Shown here piece after piece: positions 1 through 8,671 of a stretch of DNA of 49,599 nt. The translations under genes and the position numbers were made by a program. The notes under the pieces were generated by a model. That model saw only the letters and a program-made list of their open reading frames with translations, did no database searches and was not told the DNA's origin. The stretch's first letter is position 1. Each line of letters begins with the position of its first letter. The DNA comes from a virus: positions 1 through 49,599 of the IMG/VR virus record IMGVR_UViG_3300046674_000334; one strand, given 5' to 3'.

Positions 1-128
1 GGTGGCTGCCAGGTCTGCCGGGTTCAGAACCTCCGGTGATCTTGGCCTGTTGCTCAATGATCATGCTCCGCTGTCACGCAATGTGACGGCGCTTTTGCCG
101 CGCAACGCGGCCAGTTGGAGTGATCAAC
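1..128. other. Left-end non-coding segment
   Basis: The 128 bases before the first gene show no convincing coding frame. They hold two small inverted repeats: GTCAC/GTGAC around position 80 and GCCGCG/CGCGGC around position 100. Because the terminase genes follow directly, this is where a cos or pac site would be expected, but nothing in the sequence proves it. Whether base 1 is a physical genome end cannot be seen. Confidence 0.4.
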
Positions 129-305
129 ATGGAACTGTTTTGCTGGATTCTCGCTGCCCTCATCGCCCACGGTGCGCTGGTCACGGTGGCCGTAGTTGGC
201 AAGCCGCGGCGCCCCGTGACCGGCAGGTCTGCCGCAGTGGTCGTCTTCCTCTCGGCATGTGAGGTGACGGGCCTTGCCCTGGTGGCGACCGGGGTCCTGC
301 GATGA
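129..305 (+). CDS. Small two-helix membrane protein
   Basis: This 58-residue protein has two hydrophobic stretches, about residues 3-23 and 35-55, separated by a basic loop containing KPRRP. It is probably an integral membrane protein with a short hairpin topology. ATG 129 is preferred over the in-frame GTG at 120 because a GGAG lies about 8 bases upstream. Its stop overlaps the ATGA start of the small terminase gene. Function is unknown; nothing marks it as a holin beyond size and topology. Confidence 0.6.
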   Translation: MELFCWILAALIAHGALVTVAVVGKPRRPVTGRSAAVVVFLSACEVTGLALVATGVLR

Positions 306-775
306 CCAAGGGTGGTGCACGCGCACGGTCGGGGCCGGCCCCCGATCCGAACGCGCTACGACGCGAACGGGACGCCGGCGAGTGGACGATCCTGCCCGCC
401 GAGGGCCGCCAGGGCGCAGCGCCTGACTGGCCCCTGACGTCGCAGACCGACCGCGAAGCCGATCTGTGGGATGACCTGTGGTGCAAGCCCCAGGCCCTGA
501 TGTGGGAGAGGTACGGGCAGGACGTCGAAGCGGCGCTGTACGTTCGTCGGCTTGTCGAGGCTGAGGCTCCGGGCTCCCCGGTGGTCTTGTCGACGCTGGT
601 CCGGCAACTGTCCGATTCCCTTGGGCTGTCAACGCCAGGGATGCGCGCGAACCGGTGGCGCATCGACCGCCAGGCCGAAGTTGAAGAGCGCCCGGCGAAG
701 TCGACGAGGACGGCCAAAGCTGCCCCGAACTCGGCGCGCGCCAGGCTGAGAGCGGTGCCCGGTGGTAGCGGCTGA
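302..775 (+). CDS. terS: Terminase small subunit (putative)
   Basis: A 157-residue protein directly upstream of, and overlapping, the large terminase gene. A charged N-terminus with many Gly, Arg and Pro residues is followed by a helical core (about 50-120) and a basic tail, as in actinophage small terminases. In that role it would recognise the packaging site and load the large subunit. Identification rests on position, size and composition; no clear helix-turn-helix was recognised. It overlaps both neighbours, implying translational coupling. Confidence 0.7.
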   Translation: MTKGGARARSGPAPDPNALRRERDAGEWTILPAEGRQGAAPDWPLTSQTDREADLWDDLWCKPQALMWERYGQDVEAALYVRRLVEAEAPGSPVVLSTLVRQLSDSLGLSTPGMRANRWRIDRQAEVEERPAKSTRTAKAAPNSARARLRAVPGGSG

Positions 776-2396
776 CGACGGTACCTGGCCGCTGGGCTTC
801 CCCACGCTGTTCGTCGTTCCGGACTGGATTGCCCAGCATTGCCGGATCCAGTCGGTCGGTGGGCTAGTCACGACGCCGCAGCCGTTTGAGATGTACGACT
901 GGCAGCTGCGGGCCACGGCCAGCTTCTACCGGGTCCGGCCGAAAGCCGAGCTTGGGCAGCTGTCGACGGCGTTCCATTACCGACGCGGCCAGGTGGTGGC
1001 ACCGCAGAAGTCCGGCAAGGGCCCGTGGACTGCAGGCATCGTCGCCGCCGAGGCGGTGGGGCCGGTACTGTTCGGCGGCTGGTCGGCCGGCGGTGAGCGG
1101 TACGACTGCCGGAAGTACGGGTGTGGCTGCGGGTGGGTGTACGAGTACGAGCCCGGTGAACCGATGGGACGCCCTTGGACGACACCGCTGATCCAGATCA
1201 CCGCGACGAGCGAGCAGCAGACGGACAACGTCTACCGTCCGCTTCAGGCGATGATCCGGAACGGCCTGCTGGGCGAGCTGATGAAGGTTGGCGAGCAGTT
1301 CATCCGCCTGCCGAACGACGGCCGGATCGACGTCGTGACCTCGAGCGCTCAGTCCCGTCTGGGCAACCCGATCACCTTTGCGATCCAGGATGAGACGGGG
1401 ATCTGGACCGAGGGCAACAAGATGACGAAGGTCGCGACCACGCAACGCCGCGGCCTGGCGGGCATGTCGGGCCGTTCGCTGGAGACAACGAACGGTTGGG
1501 ATCCGTCGGAGAACTCGGTGGCCCAGAAGACTGCGGAGACGAAGCAGACCGACGTCTACCGCTTTCACCGTCTCCCGCCCAAGGGCCTGTCCTACACGAA
1601 CAAGGCTGAGCGGCGGAAGATCCACGCGCACGTCTACGAAGGCTCCACGCACATCGACCTCGACGCCATCGAGGGCGAGGCCGCCGAGTTGATGGAGAAG
1701 GAGCCGGCCGAGGCTGAGCGCTTCTACGGCAACCGGATCGTCGCCGGTATGGGTGCGTGGCTTCAGCAGGACCGGTGGGACGGCCGCAGGGACGTCCTGG
1801 ACGTGCCGGACGGCACCCGCGTCGTCCTCGGATTTGACGGCTCCGACGTCGACGACTGGACCGGACTGCGGGCCGAGACGCTGGACGGCTATCAGTTCAC
1901 GCCGTTGTACGGGCCGGACCATCGACCGACGGTGTGGGATCCGGCCGAGTGGGAGGGGCAGGTGCCGCGCCTGGAAGTCGACGCCGCGGTAGCTGAGATG
2001 TTCGACCGGTACGACGTGATCCGCATGTACGCGGACCCGCCGTACTGGACGAGCGAGGTCGCCGCATGGCAGGCCCGGCACGGCGAGAAGCGGGTGACCG
2101 AGTGGCACACCACCCGGGCGGTGCAGATGCACGCCGCTTGCGAGCAACTGCTGACCGACGTGGTGAAGGCAGACAGCACCTTCCGGCACGACGGATGCGA
2201 GACGACGTCCCTGCACGTGCGGAACGCCCGCAAGGCTGCGAGGCCAGCGAACCGGTACGTGCTCAGAAAGGCCAGCGTGCACCAGAAGATCGACCTGCTC
2301 GTGTGCTCTGTCCTCGCCCACGAGGCGGCCACGGACGCCGTCGCCTCCGGCCAGGCCAAGCCCAAGAAGCAGTCCAAGATGCTGATCATGCGATGA
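762..2396 (+). CDS. terL: Terminase large subunit
   Basis: A 544-residue packaging motor with N-terminal ATPase and C-terminal nuclease domains. A deviant Walker A (VAPQKSGKGPW, about residues 79-89) is followed by a Walker B ending in Asp-Glu (FAIQDETG, D210-E211). The nuclease part shows the acidic cluster LGFDGSDVDD around D359 and the late motif MYADPPYW near 422-430. It would use ATP to pump DNA into the prohead and cut the concatemer. GTG 762 overlaps the small subunit gene; the portal gene follows after 13 bases. Confidence 0.95.
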   Translation: MVAADDGTWPLGFPTLFVVPDWIAQHCRIQSVGGLVTTPQPFEMYDWQLRATASFYRVRPKAELGQLSTAFHYRRGQVVAPQKSGKGPWTAGIVAAEAVGPVLFGGWSAGGERYDCRKYGCGCGWVYEYEPGEPMGRPWTTPLIQITATSEQQTDNVYRPLQAMIRNGLLGELMKVGEQFIRLPNDGRIDVVTSSAQSRLGNPITFAIQDETGIWTEGNKMTKVATTQRRGLAGMSGRSLETTNGWDPSENSVAQKTAETKQTDVYRFHRLPPKGLSYTNKAERRKIHAHVYEGSTHIDLDAIEGEAAELMEKEPAEAERFYGNRIVAGMGAWLQQDRWDGRRDVLDVPDGTRVVLGFDGSDVDDWTGLRAETLDGYQFTPLYGPDHRPTVWDPAEWEGQVPRLEVDAAVAEMFDRYDVIRMYADPPYWTSEVAAWQARHGEKRVTEWHTTRAVQMHAACEQLLTDVVKADSTFRHDGCETTSLHVRNARKAARPANRYVLRKASVHQKIDLLVCSVLAHEAATDAVASGQAKPKKQSKMLIMR

Positions 2397-2409
2397 GGGT
2401 GGGTGCGCA

Positions 2410-3840
2410 GTGGAACGAACCGACGTGCAATGGCTCACTCACCTGATCCGGTGCCACGACAAGGTGAAGCCCGGCCTGCAACTGCTCGACAACTACTACG
2501 AGGGCAAGCAGCCGCTGAGCTACATGGCTCCCGAGCTGCAGGCCGAGCTTCAGGAGTCTGTGCGCCAGGTCGTCATCAACTGGCCGCGCCTGGTCGTAGA
2601 CAGCCTCGAGGAGCGGCTCGACGTCGAAGGCTTTCGTTTCCCTGGTGAGCCGACCGCAGACGAGGAGCTGTGGCGGATCTGGCAGGCCAACGACATGGAT
2701 ACCCAGTCCCAGCAGGGGCATCTCGACGCGCTGATCATGGGTCGCGCCTACGTGGTGATTGGTACCCGTGAAGGGGACGACAAGACCCCCCTGATCACGG
2801 TCGAGAGCGCGCTCGACATGTACGCCGAGTTCGATCCGCGGACCCGCGAGGTCATTGCCGCGGTGAAGCGTTGGTCGGTGGACGACGAGGACGGCAAGGT
2901 CGAGCACGCAACCCTGTACCTGCCGGACTCGACGTCCTGGTGGGTAAAGGAAAAGGGTCTGTGGATCGAGGACAAGGACCACGCCCGCGACGATCACGAA
3001 ATCGGCGAGGTCATGGTCGAGGTTCTTGCGAACCGTCCCCGGCTGAAGAACTCAAACGGTGTCAGCGAGCTCGCGGACGTCATTCCGTTGTCCGACGCAG
3101 CGTGCAAGATCGCCACGGACATGATGGTGTCCGCCGAGTACCACGCCACTCCGAGGCGCGTCGCGTTCGGCTTTGGCGAGGAGGACTTCGTCGACGCGAA
3201 TGGGCGGAAGGTCTCGGCGTTCAGCCGGATCATCGGCCGGATGTGGGCGACGGAGAAGAACCGCAAGGAGGACGGTGCCGACGTCATCCAGTTCCCCGAA
3301 GCCCTGCTGACCAACTTCCACCAGACGCTTACCGCCTTGGCGGTCCTGGTGGCCAGCCTGTCTGGCATGCCGCCGCACTTCCTCGGCCAGGCGGCCGACA
3401 ACCCCGCGTCCGCCGACGGCATCCGCTCCTCGGAAACTCGCCTGGTCAAGCGCGCAGAGCGTCGTCAGCGTGGCGACGGCGGTACCTGGGAGCGGGTGAA
3501 CCGCAAGGTTCGGCGCTTGGTCGATGGCGATTGGAGCCCCGAGGCCCGTTCGCTGGAGACGATCTGGCGGGACGCTTCGACGCCGACGATCGCGCAAAAG
3601 GCGGACGCTGCGGTGAAGCTCTTCACGGCGAAGATCGTGCCCTTGCGGCAGACCCGTGAGGATATGAGCTACACCCAGGCGCAGATCCAGCGCATGGAGG
3701 AGCAGGACGAGCAGGCTGCCCAGGACGTAATGCAGCGCATCATGGGCGGCGACCTGGCCGCCCTGGAGGCGGGCCCGAAACCGCCCGCTGAACTCATCCT
3801 GCCGGAGCAGGCCGCGTCCGAGCCGGTTCCGGTGAGCTGA
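2410..3840 (+). CDS. Portal protein
   Basis: A 476-residue protein of the SPP1-gp6-like portal type. Early features are the helical segment LDNYYEGKQPLSYM and a conserved acidic/Trp region; a long helix-rich crown-like C-terminus contains EEQDEQAAQD. It should form the dodecameric ring at the capsid vertex through which DNA passes and to which terminase docks. Its place between terminase and the minor head gene is canonical. Confidence 0.92.
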   Translation: MERTDVQWLTHLIRCHDKVKPGLQLLDNYYEGKQPLSYMAPELQAELQESVRQVVINWPRLVVDSLEERLDVEGFRFPGEPTADEELWRIWQANDMDTQSQQGHLDALIMGRAYVVIGTREGDDKTPLITVESALDMYAEFDPRTREVIAAVKRWSVDDEDGKVEHATLYLPDSTSWWVKEKGLWIEDKDHARDDHEIGEVMVEVLANRPRLKNSNGVSELADVIPLSDAACKIATDMMVSAEYHATPRRVAFGFGEEDFVDANGRKVSAFSRIIGRMWATEKNRKEDGADVIQFPEALLTNFHQTLTALAVLVASLSGMPPHFLGQAADNPASADGIRSSETRLVKRAERRQRGDGGTWERVNRKVRRLVDGDWSPEARSLETIWRDASTPTIAQKADAAVKLFTAKIVPLRQTREDMSYTQAQIQRMEEQDEQAAQDVMQRIMGGDLAALEAGPKPPAELILPEQAASEPVPVS

Positions 3841-3841
3841 C

Positions 3842-4903
3842 GTGCCGACGCCCCGGACCGCGGAGGAGCTTGGCCTGGCCTTCCACGCGGCGCAGGCGCG
3901 CAGGGCGAGGCTCACAGCGAACGAGATTCAGCGTCTGTGGGCCCAGCTGGACCGCCGCAACTTCACTGCCTCGTGGAACAGCTCGGTCGGCCCGAGGGTC
4001 ATTCGAGCGTTGACCGCCGGCCAGCTGGCATCGGCGGCCGCCGCGGACGAGTACGTGGACGCGGTCGCAGAAGCCGAGGGCGCGGATCCGGAGCGGGCCG
4101 GCCGCGTCCGGCCCGAGGGCTTCGCTGGTGTGGCGGCGGACGGCCGGGCGCTCGAGTCCCTGATGTACCTGCCGCTGATCACGTCGAAGACGCGGATCGG
4201 GGCGGGCCAGTCGGTAGACGACGCGCTGATGGCTGGGCTGCGGCAGGCGCTGCGAATCGGGGCGTCGGAAGTCACGCAGGCTGGCCGAGGAGCGGTGGGA
4301 ACGTCGATGACGGGCGCCCGGACCATCCAGGGCTACGTGCGAGTCGTGCAGCCTCCCGCCTGTTCCCGGTGCGTGATCCTGGCGGGCAAGGAGTACGGCT
4401 GGAACAAGGGATTTCAGCGGCATCCGAAGTGCGACTGCATCCACCTACCGACCACGCTGATCGCGCGGAACCGGGCCGGCCGCGGGTCGATCGGCTCTGG
4501 CCGGTTCTCTCCGACGACACGGCCGGGTGAGGGCGGCCGTGGATTCCTCGACCCCCGGGCGTACTTCAACACCCTGTCGCGTGCCGAGCAGGACAGGGTG
4601 TTCACGGCGGATGGCGCCCGTGCGATCCGCGAGGGCGGTGACATCAACGCCATCGTGAACGCGCGCCGCGGCATGTACACCACGACGTCGGGGCTGCGTG
4701 CGACGCGGGAAGGCACCTCGCGCCGCGGCGAGTTCTACCGGGCCGAGAGGCGCCGGGACGTTGCCGCGGGCCGCGTCCGGGCTGACATCGGCCGCAGGTA
4801 CTCGCTGACCACCGCCCGGCTTCTGCCGGAGGAGATTTTCGAGCTCGCCGGCTCCCGCGATCAAGCGATCGCGATGCTCCGGCGCTTCGGCTACATGGGG
4901 TAG
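3842..4903 (+). CDS. MuF/VG15-like minor head protein
   Basis: A 353-residue protein starting with GTG one base after the portal stop. About residues 175-205 carry the family signature: CSRC, then GW..GF.RHPKCDC, a Cys/His cluster probably binding zinc. Minor head proteins of this group attach inside or near the portal and may be injected with DNA. The C-terminal 130 residues are basic and Arg-rich and do not match a toxin or protease that I recognise. The order portal, MuF, scaffold is standard. Confidence 0.85.
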   Translation: MPTPRTAEELGLAFHAAQARRARLTANEIQRLWAQLDRRNFTASWNSSVGPRVIRALTAGQLASAAAADEYVDAVAEAEGADPERAGRVRPEGFAGVAADGRALESLMYLPLITSKTRIGAGQSVDDALMAGLRQALRIGASEVTQAGRGAVGTSMTGARTIQGYVRVVQPPACSRCVILAGKEYGWNKGFQRHPKCDCIHLPTTLIARNRAGRGSIGSGRFSPTTRPGEGGRGFLDPRAYFNTLSRAEQDRVFTADGARAIREGGDINAIVNARRGMYTTTSGLRATREGTSRRGEFYRAERRRDVAAGRVRADIGRRYSLTTARLLPEEIFELAGSRDQAIAMLRRFGYMG

Positions 4904-4964
4904 CCGATCCCACCTGACCTGGCGCAAGGCCCGGTCACTGATCCCGCAACGGGAGCGCATCACC

Positions 4965-5660
4965 ATGCAGAACACGCGAAACCGCTGGCTTTCCGCTGCC
5001 CAGAGCGCGGACTGGTTCCAGCTCACCCGGCACGACGACCCCGAGCCGGCCAATCCGGATTCGGCCGACCCGGCCGAACCCGAGGGGGAGCCGGACGGAG
5101 CTCCTGAGGGCGAACCGGAGGGCGCCGACAAGCTTGGCGACGCCGGCAAGAAGGCCCTCGACGCCATGAAGGCCCAGCGCGCCGAGGCCAAGAAGGCGGC
5201 CGCCGCCGAGAAGAAGCGCGCTGACGAACTCGCCCGCAAGGTGGCGGAGTTCGAGGACCGCGACAAGTCCGACCTGGACAAGGCTACAGAGAAGGCCGAG
5301 CGCGCCGCCGAGGCAGCATCCAAGGCCACTGCGCGGGCCGTCCGCGCGGAAGTGAAGGCCGCAGCAGCTGACTTTGCTGACCCTGAGGACGCCGCCCCTT
5401 TCCTCGATCTGACCGCGTACACCAGCGACGACGGGGAGATCGACACCGAGGCGATCTCGGCCGATCTCGAAGCGCTGCTGGAGCGCAAGCCGCACCTGCG
5501 TCGCCCGGCCGCCGAGCCGGAGAAGAAGAAGCAGCCCAAGCCCGACCCGGGCCAGGGTGCACGCCCCTCGCAGCCCGTGACGGATTTCCGCACGGCCAGC
5601 CCCGAGGAGTACCGGGCGGAGCTCGCCCGGATCGCTCCGGGATTCCGCCCCCGCTCGTGA
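4965..5660 (+). CDS. Capsid scaffolding protein
   Basis: A 231-residue protein: acidic, Pro/Glu-rich segment (25-55), long Ala/Lys/Glu coiled coil (about 60-125), and a short C-terminal conserved patch TASPEEYRAELARIAPGF, which in scaffolds binds coat protein. It would guide prohead assembly and then leave or be degraded. Residues W17-D24 read WFQLTRHD, nearly identical to W10-D17 of the major capsid protein (WFRLDRHD). A gene for a Prp-like protease overlaps its 3' end by four bases. Confidence 0.88.
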   Translation: MQNTRNRWLSAAQSADWFQLTRHDDPEPANPDSADPAEPEGEPDGAPEGEPEGADKLGDAGKKALDAMKAQRAEAKKAAAAEKKRADELARKVAEFEDRDKSDLDKATEKAERAAEAASKATARAVRAEVKAAAADFADPEDAAPFLDLTAYTSDDGEIDTEAISADLEALLERKPHLRRPAAEPEKKKQPKPDPGQGARPSQPVTDFRTASPEEYRAELARIAPGFRPRS

Positions 5661-5845
5661 TCCGAATCCGTGCCCGTTTGGGCGACGGGCGCACCTCCAT
5701 CGAGGTGACCGGACACGAGGAGCACGCCGTGGACGGCCGCGTCTGCGCGGCGATCACAGCCATCACTCAAACCGCGCTGCTGGGCCTTGAGCAGTACGCC
5801 CTGCAGTACCCGGACCTCGTGTCCGTATCGATCACCGAGGAGTAA
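5657..5845 (+). CDS. Prp-like cysteine protease (putative capsid maturation protease)
   Basis: A 62-residue protein resembling the ribosomal-processing cysteine protease Prp (formerly DUF464). It shows the expected Gly-His (GHEEHA, H20) and, ten residues on, Val-Cys-Ala-Ala (GRVCAAITAITQT, C30), which would be the His/Cys catalytic pair. Prp cleaves the N-terminus of ribosomal protein L27 in Firmicutes, and in staphylococcal phage 80alpha cleaves scaffold and capsid N-termini. Usual Prp proteins are about 105 residues, so this is a compact form. GTG start overlaps the scaffold stop; capsid gene follows after 3 bases. Confidence 0.72.
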   Translation: MIRIRARLGDGRTSIEVTGHEEHAVDGRVCAAITAITQTALLGLEQYALQYPDLVSVSITEE

Positions 5846-5848
5846 TCC

Positions 5849-7171
5849 ATGACCACACAGACGGCTGCCAAGCCGTGGTTCCGGCTCGACCGCCACGATG
5901 TGCGGTCCACCCTGCCGGCCGCGATTCAGGCGGCGATGCAGAACGGCCTTCTGGACCGCACGTTTCAGGAGGCGCTGCGCCCCGAGTTCATCTTCCCGGC
6001 GATCGCCGATCCGGAGCCGTGGCAGGGCGGGCTTGGCGACACCAAGACGATGACCCGCAAGGGTCTGATCGCGCCGGACACCACCCCGATCACCGGTTCG
6101 GACCCGTCGACCGGGTCCTACGGCGTCGAGCAGTGGTCCGTCACGATGGACCAGTACGGTAAGTCGATCGACACGAACCTGCTGAACAGCCGAATGATGC
6201 TGGCGTCGAAGTACCTGGCAGACGTTCAGACGCTCGGCATCCATGCAGGGCAGACTCTGAACCGGATCGCCCGCGACAAGCTCTACGGCGGATACGCGGG
6301 CGGCCGGACCTGGGTGACCACGGCCGGTAGCTCCGACACGTCGATGATTGTGGACTCGGTCACCGGGTTCACCAAGGTTCTCGTCAACGGCGTGCCCGTC
6401 GCGGTGTCCGCGTCGAACCCGCTCACGGTCTCCATCGCCGGTGTCGCTAACACCGTGACCGGCGTGAACGTGGGCACGAAGACGCTGACTCTCGGCACGG
6501 CCCGCGCCGACGTGGTCGGCGATTCGGTTGTCGCCGCGAACGCCCCGACGACCATCCGGCCGGGCGCTCAGACGACCGCCTACAACCTGGCAGCAGGCAA
6601 CCTGGCCACGTTCGCCATGTTCCGCGCCGCAGTCACCCGGCTGCGGAAGATGAACGTTCCGACGGTGAACGGCAACTATGTCGCTCACATCGACCCGGAC
6701 ACCGAGAGCCAGCTGTTCGCGGACTCCGAGTTCAAGCAGCTCTACCAGGGCCGCGGCGACTCCGACGTGTACCGCAACCTGTCGATCGGCACATTCGGCG
6801 GACTCGACTGGGTCCGCAACAACGAGGTGCCCACCATCGCTGCGGGCAACCCGGCAACTGGCGGCACCGCGGTTACGGTGCACCGCCCGGTCGTGGTTGG
6901 CGCCGGCGCACTCGTCGCCTCGCCGTTCGAGGACCAGGCCGGTCTTCTCCAGGAAACCGGCGTGGCGGACGTTCCGGAGATCGCGATGCTCGACGTGGCG
7001 CCGGGCGTGCAGGTCGCCCGGATCGTGCGCCCGCCGCAGGACCGTCTGCAGCAGGTCGTCGCAACCACATGGGCGTGGACGGGCGACTACGGGGTGCCGT
7101 CCGACTCGCTGGCCAATAACGATCCCGCCCTCTACAAGCGCGCGGTTGTGCTGGAGCACTCCGAGACCTGA
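5849..7171 (+). CDS. Major capsid protein
   Basis: A 440-residue protein placed directly after scaffold and protease, with an excellent start. The region about 165-235 is a Val/Thr/Gly-rich beta insertion resembling the insertion domain of P22-type HK97-fold coats; the flanking parts carry the shell fold (for example NMNVPTVNGNYVAHIDP-like text near 270-290). It builds the icosahedral head. The N-terminal WFRLDRHD (10-17) matches the scaffold and is a candidate processing site. A strong hairpin follows the stop, fitting very high expression. Confidence 0.9.
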   Translation: MTTQTAAKPWFRLDRHDVRSTLPAAIQAAMQNGLLDRTFQEALRPEFIFPAIADPEPWQGGLGDTKTMTRKGLIAPDTTPITGSDPSTGSYGVEQWSVTMDQYGKSIDTNLLNSRMMLASKYLADVQTLGIHAGQTLNRIARDKLYGGYAGGRTWVTTAGSSDTSMIVDSVTGFTKVLVNGVPVAVSASNPLTVSIAGVANTVTGVNVGTKTLTLGTARADVVGDSVVAANAPTTIRPGAQTTAYNLAAGNLATFAMFRAAVTRLRKMNVPTVNGNYVAHIDPDTESQLFADSEFKQLYQGRGDSDVYRNLSIGTFGGLDWVRNNEVPTIAAGNPATGGTAVTVHRPVVVGAGALVASPFEDQAGLLQETGVADVPEIAMLDVAPGVQVARIVRPPQDRLQQVVATTWAWTGDYGVPSDSLANNDPALYKRAVVLEHSET

Positions 7172-7179
7172 CCGATCCT

Positions 7180-7207
7180 CCCGCCGGGGCCGAGAGGCCC
7201 CGGCGGG
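7180..7207 (+). terminator. Strong hairpin after the capsid gene
   Basis: A perfect 12-base-pair GC stem (CCCGCCGGGGCC with its complement) closes on a GAGA loop of the stable GNRA class, nine bases past the capsid stop. There is no T-run, so it may stabilise the 3' end of the capsid mRNA or partly terminate rather than act as a simple intrinsic terminator. Confidence 0.7.
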
Positions 7208-7229
7208 CTCAACGTAAGGGAGGTCTCAG

Positions 7230-7625
7230 GTGCGCGTCGTCGCCAAAGAGGCATTCAGGTTCTTCTACAACCACGTCCCAGTGGACGTGGCCAAGGGCGA
7301 CGTCATCGACTCCGACGCCGCCGTCTATCTCCTCAACGCGGGCGCACTGGTCAGGCCTGACGATGAGGACGCTGAGTCGCTGGCCGCCGGGCTGGCCGCT
7401 CCGCTGGGGGACAGCGCGGACCCGCCGGGACCGCCTGCCGAGCTGGACATCACAGCAAGCGCCGGCGACGTTCTGGCGTGGGTCGGCGACGATCCGGAAC
7501 GGGCCGCGGAGGCTCTTGCCGCGGAGACAGCGAAGGACAAGCCGCGGTCGACGCTGGTGAAGCAGCTGGAGAAGATCGCTCCCGCCGAGCCGGTTGCGCC
7601 TCCCGCGCCGACTGTCGGGGACTGA
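7230..7625 (+). CDS. Hypothetical head protein downstream of capsid
   Basis: A 131-residue protein with a GTG start after GGGAGG. The N-terminal half (RVVAKEAFRFFYNHVPVDVAKGDVID) looks like a small beta domain; the C-terminal part has a helical motif GDVLAWVGDDPERAAEALAAE followed by a basic helix, joined by an acidic Pro/Gly linker. Such proteins are common between capsid and connector genes in actinophages. A role in head completion or decoration is possible; no function is established here. Confidence 0.65.
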   Translation: MRVVAKEAFRFFYNHVPVDVAKGDVIDSDAAVYLLNAGALVRPDDEDAESLAAGLAAPLGDSADPPGPPAELDITASAGDVLAWVGDDPERAAEALAAETAKDKPRSTLVKQLEKIAPAEPVAPPAPTVGD

Positions 7626-7637
7626 GGGGAGGCCGCT

Positions 7638-8261
7638 ATGGCATTGCCACCGCTCGCCACAGCGGCCGACCTCGAGGCCGCGGGCGCCACAGGGAGCGAT
7701 GCCCAGCTGGAGTTGGCGCTCCGCCGCGCTTCGGCCCGGGTGCGCCGCTACACCCGGCAGGACATCACGTTCGTCATCGGCGACACGATCGACCTGCCGG
7801 GCGGGGAACGGGTGCTGCGCCTGCCGCAGTACCCGCTCGTCGTCGACAGCGGCCACCCGCTGACGGTGGTCGAGGTCGCCGACTTCAGCGGCATCGAATG
7901 GACGGCGCTCGAAGACCGGGACTACTCGAGGCTCGGCAACGAGCTGACCCGCGGGTACCCGTGGCAGGCTCCGACACGGCTGATGGGCTGGCCGTACAGC
8001 CGGGCGCAGGGCGTGTGGGCACCCAAGGTGCGGGTGACCTACTCGCACGGATTCTCGGAAGTCCCGGACGACATCGTCGACGTGGTCCTGGACTTGGCGA
8101 CGATGAACCTGGCCAACCCTGAGAACCTGCGTCAGGTCTCCATCGACGACTACCAGCGGACGTTCGCGTCAGAAACGATCGGCAGCGCCTCGCTGACCAG
8201 GAACCACAAGGAAGCCCTGCGCCCGTTCCGGCGGTCGGCGTTCTCGGTGGCACCGTCGTGA
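7638..8261 (+). CDS. Head-tail connector (adaptor) protein
   Basis: A 207-residue protein with an N-terminal helical region rich in Ala and Arg (LELALRRASARVRRYTRQD) and a central beta segment with LPQYPLVVDSGHPLTVVEV, the layout of gp6/gp15-like adaptors that sit below the portal. It is first of four closely spaced connector and tail-completion genes and overlaps the next by four bases. It should form a ring extending the portal channel. The family call rests on architecture and position. Confidence 0.75.
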   Translation: MALPPLATAADLEAAGATGSDAQLELALRRASARVRRYTRQDITFVIGDTIDLPGGERVLRLPQYPLVVDSGHPLTVVEVADFSGIEWTALEDRDYSRLGNELTRGYPWQAPTRLMGWPYSRAQGVWAPKVRVTYSHGFSEVPDDIVDVVLDLATMNLANPENLRQVSIDDYQRTFASETIGSASLTRNHKEALRPFRRSAFSVAPS

Positions 8262-8671
8262 ACGCCCTCGATGTCACGCTGGCAGCCGGCCGGGCGGAGG
8301 CCGAGGCCCGCATGCGGGAACAGGTCCGCGTGTACCGGCAGGGCGCGGACGTCTTCGACCGGGCCACGGGGCAGACCTTGCCCGGCCCGCAAACGGTCTT
8401 CTACACGGGCAAGGCCCGTGTGAAGGGAATCGCCGCGTCAACGGGCGAGGACACGGAGGCGGGCGAGCGCGAGGTCGTGCTCCGCGAGTACGAGATCGGG
8501 CTGCCATGGGCGACGACCTTGCCCCCTGGGGTGCGTCTCCTGCCCGGCGACCGGGTGGAAGTGCTCACGTCAGGAGACCCTCGCATGGCTGGTCTCATCT
8601 TGTGGGTCACCGGGTCTGTGTTCAGCGAGCAGTCGACGGCCTGGCGAATCAGGACGGAGGACCGCTCGTGA
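8258..8671 (+). CDS. Head closure/stopper-type protein (DUF6093-like)
   Basis: A 137-residue GTG-started protein, mostly beta, with a sequence like ALPWATTLPPGVRLLPGDRVEV (split here by memory of the family) that resembles the head-closure proteins annotated DUF6093 in Streptomyces phages. It is expected to form the stopper ring that seals the filled head. It overlaps genes on both sides by four bases, as in other connector operons. Confidence 0.65.
   Translation: MNALDVTLAAGRAEAEARMREQVRVYRQGADVFDRATGQTLPGPQTVFYTGKARVKGIAASTGEDTEAGEREVVLREYEIGLPWATTLPPGVRLLPGDRVEVLTSGDPRMAGLILWVTGSVFSEQSTAWRIRTEDRS

Noticed and set aside
864-2438. A 524-codon - strand frame
   Set aside because: Antisense to the large terminase; no domain and atypical composition.
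4445-7159. A 904-codon open frame on the - strand
   Set aside because: It lies wholly antisense to the MuF, scaffold, protease and capsid genes; its composition is the mirror of GC-rich codon use and it has no recognisable domain.
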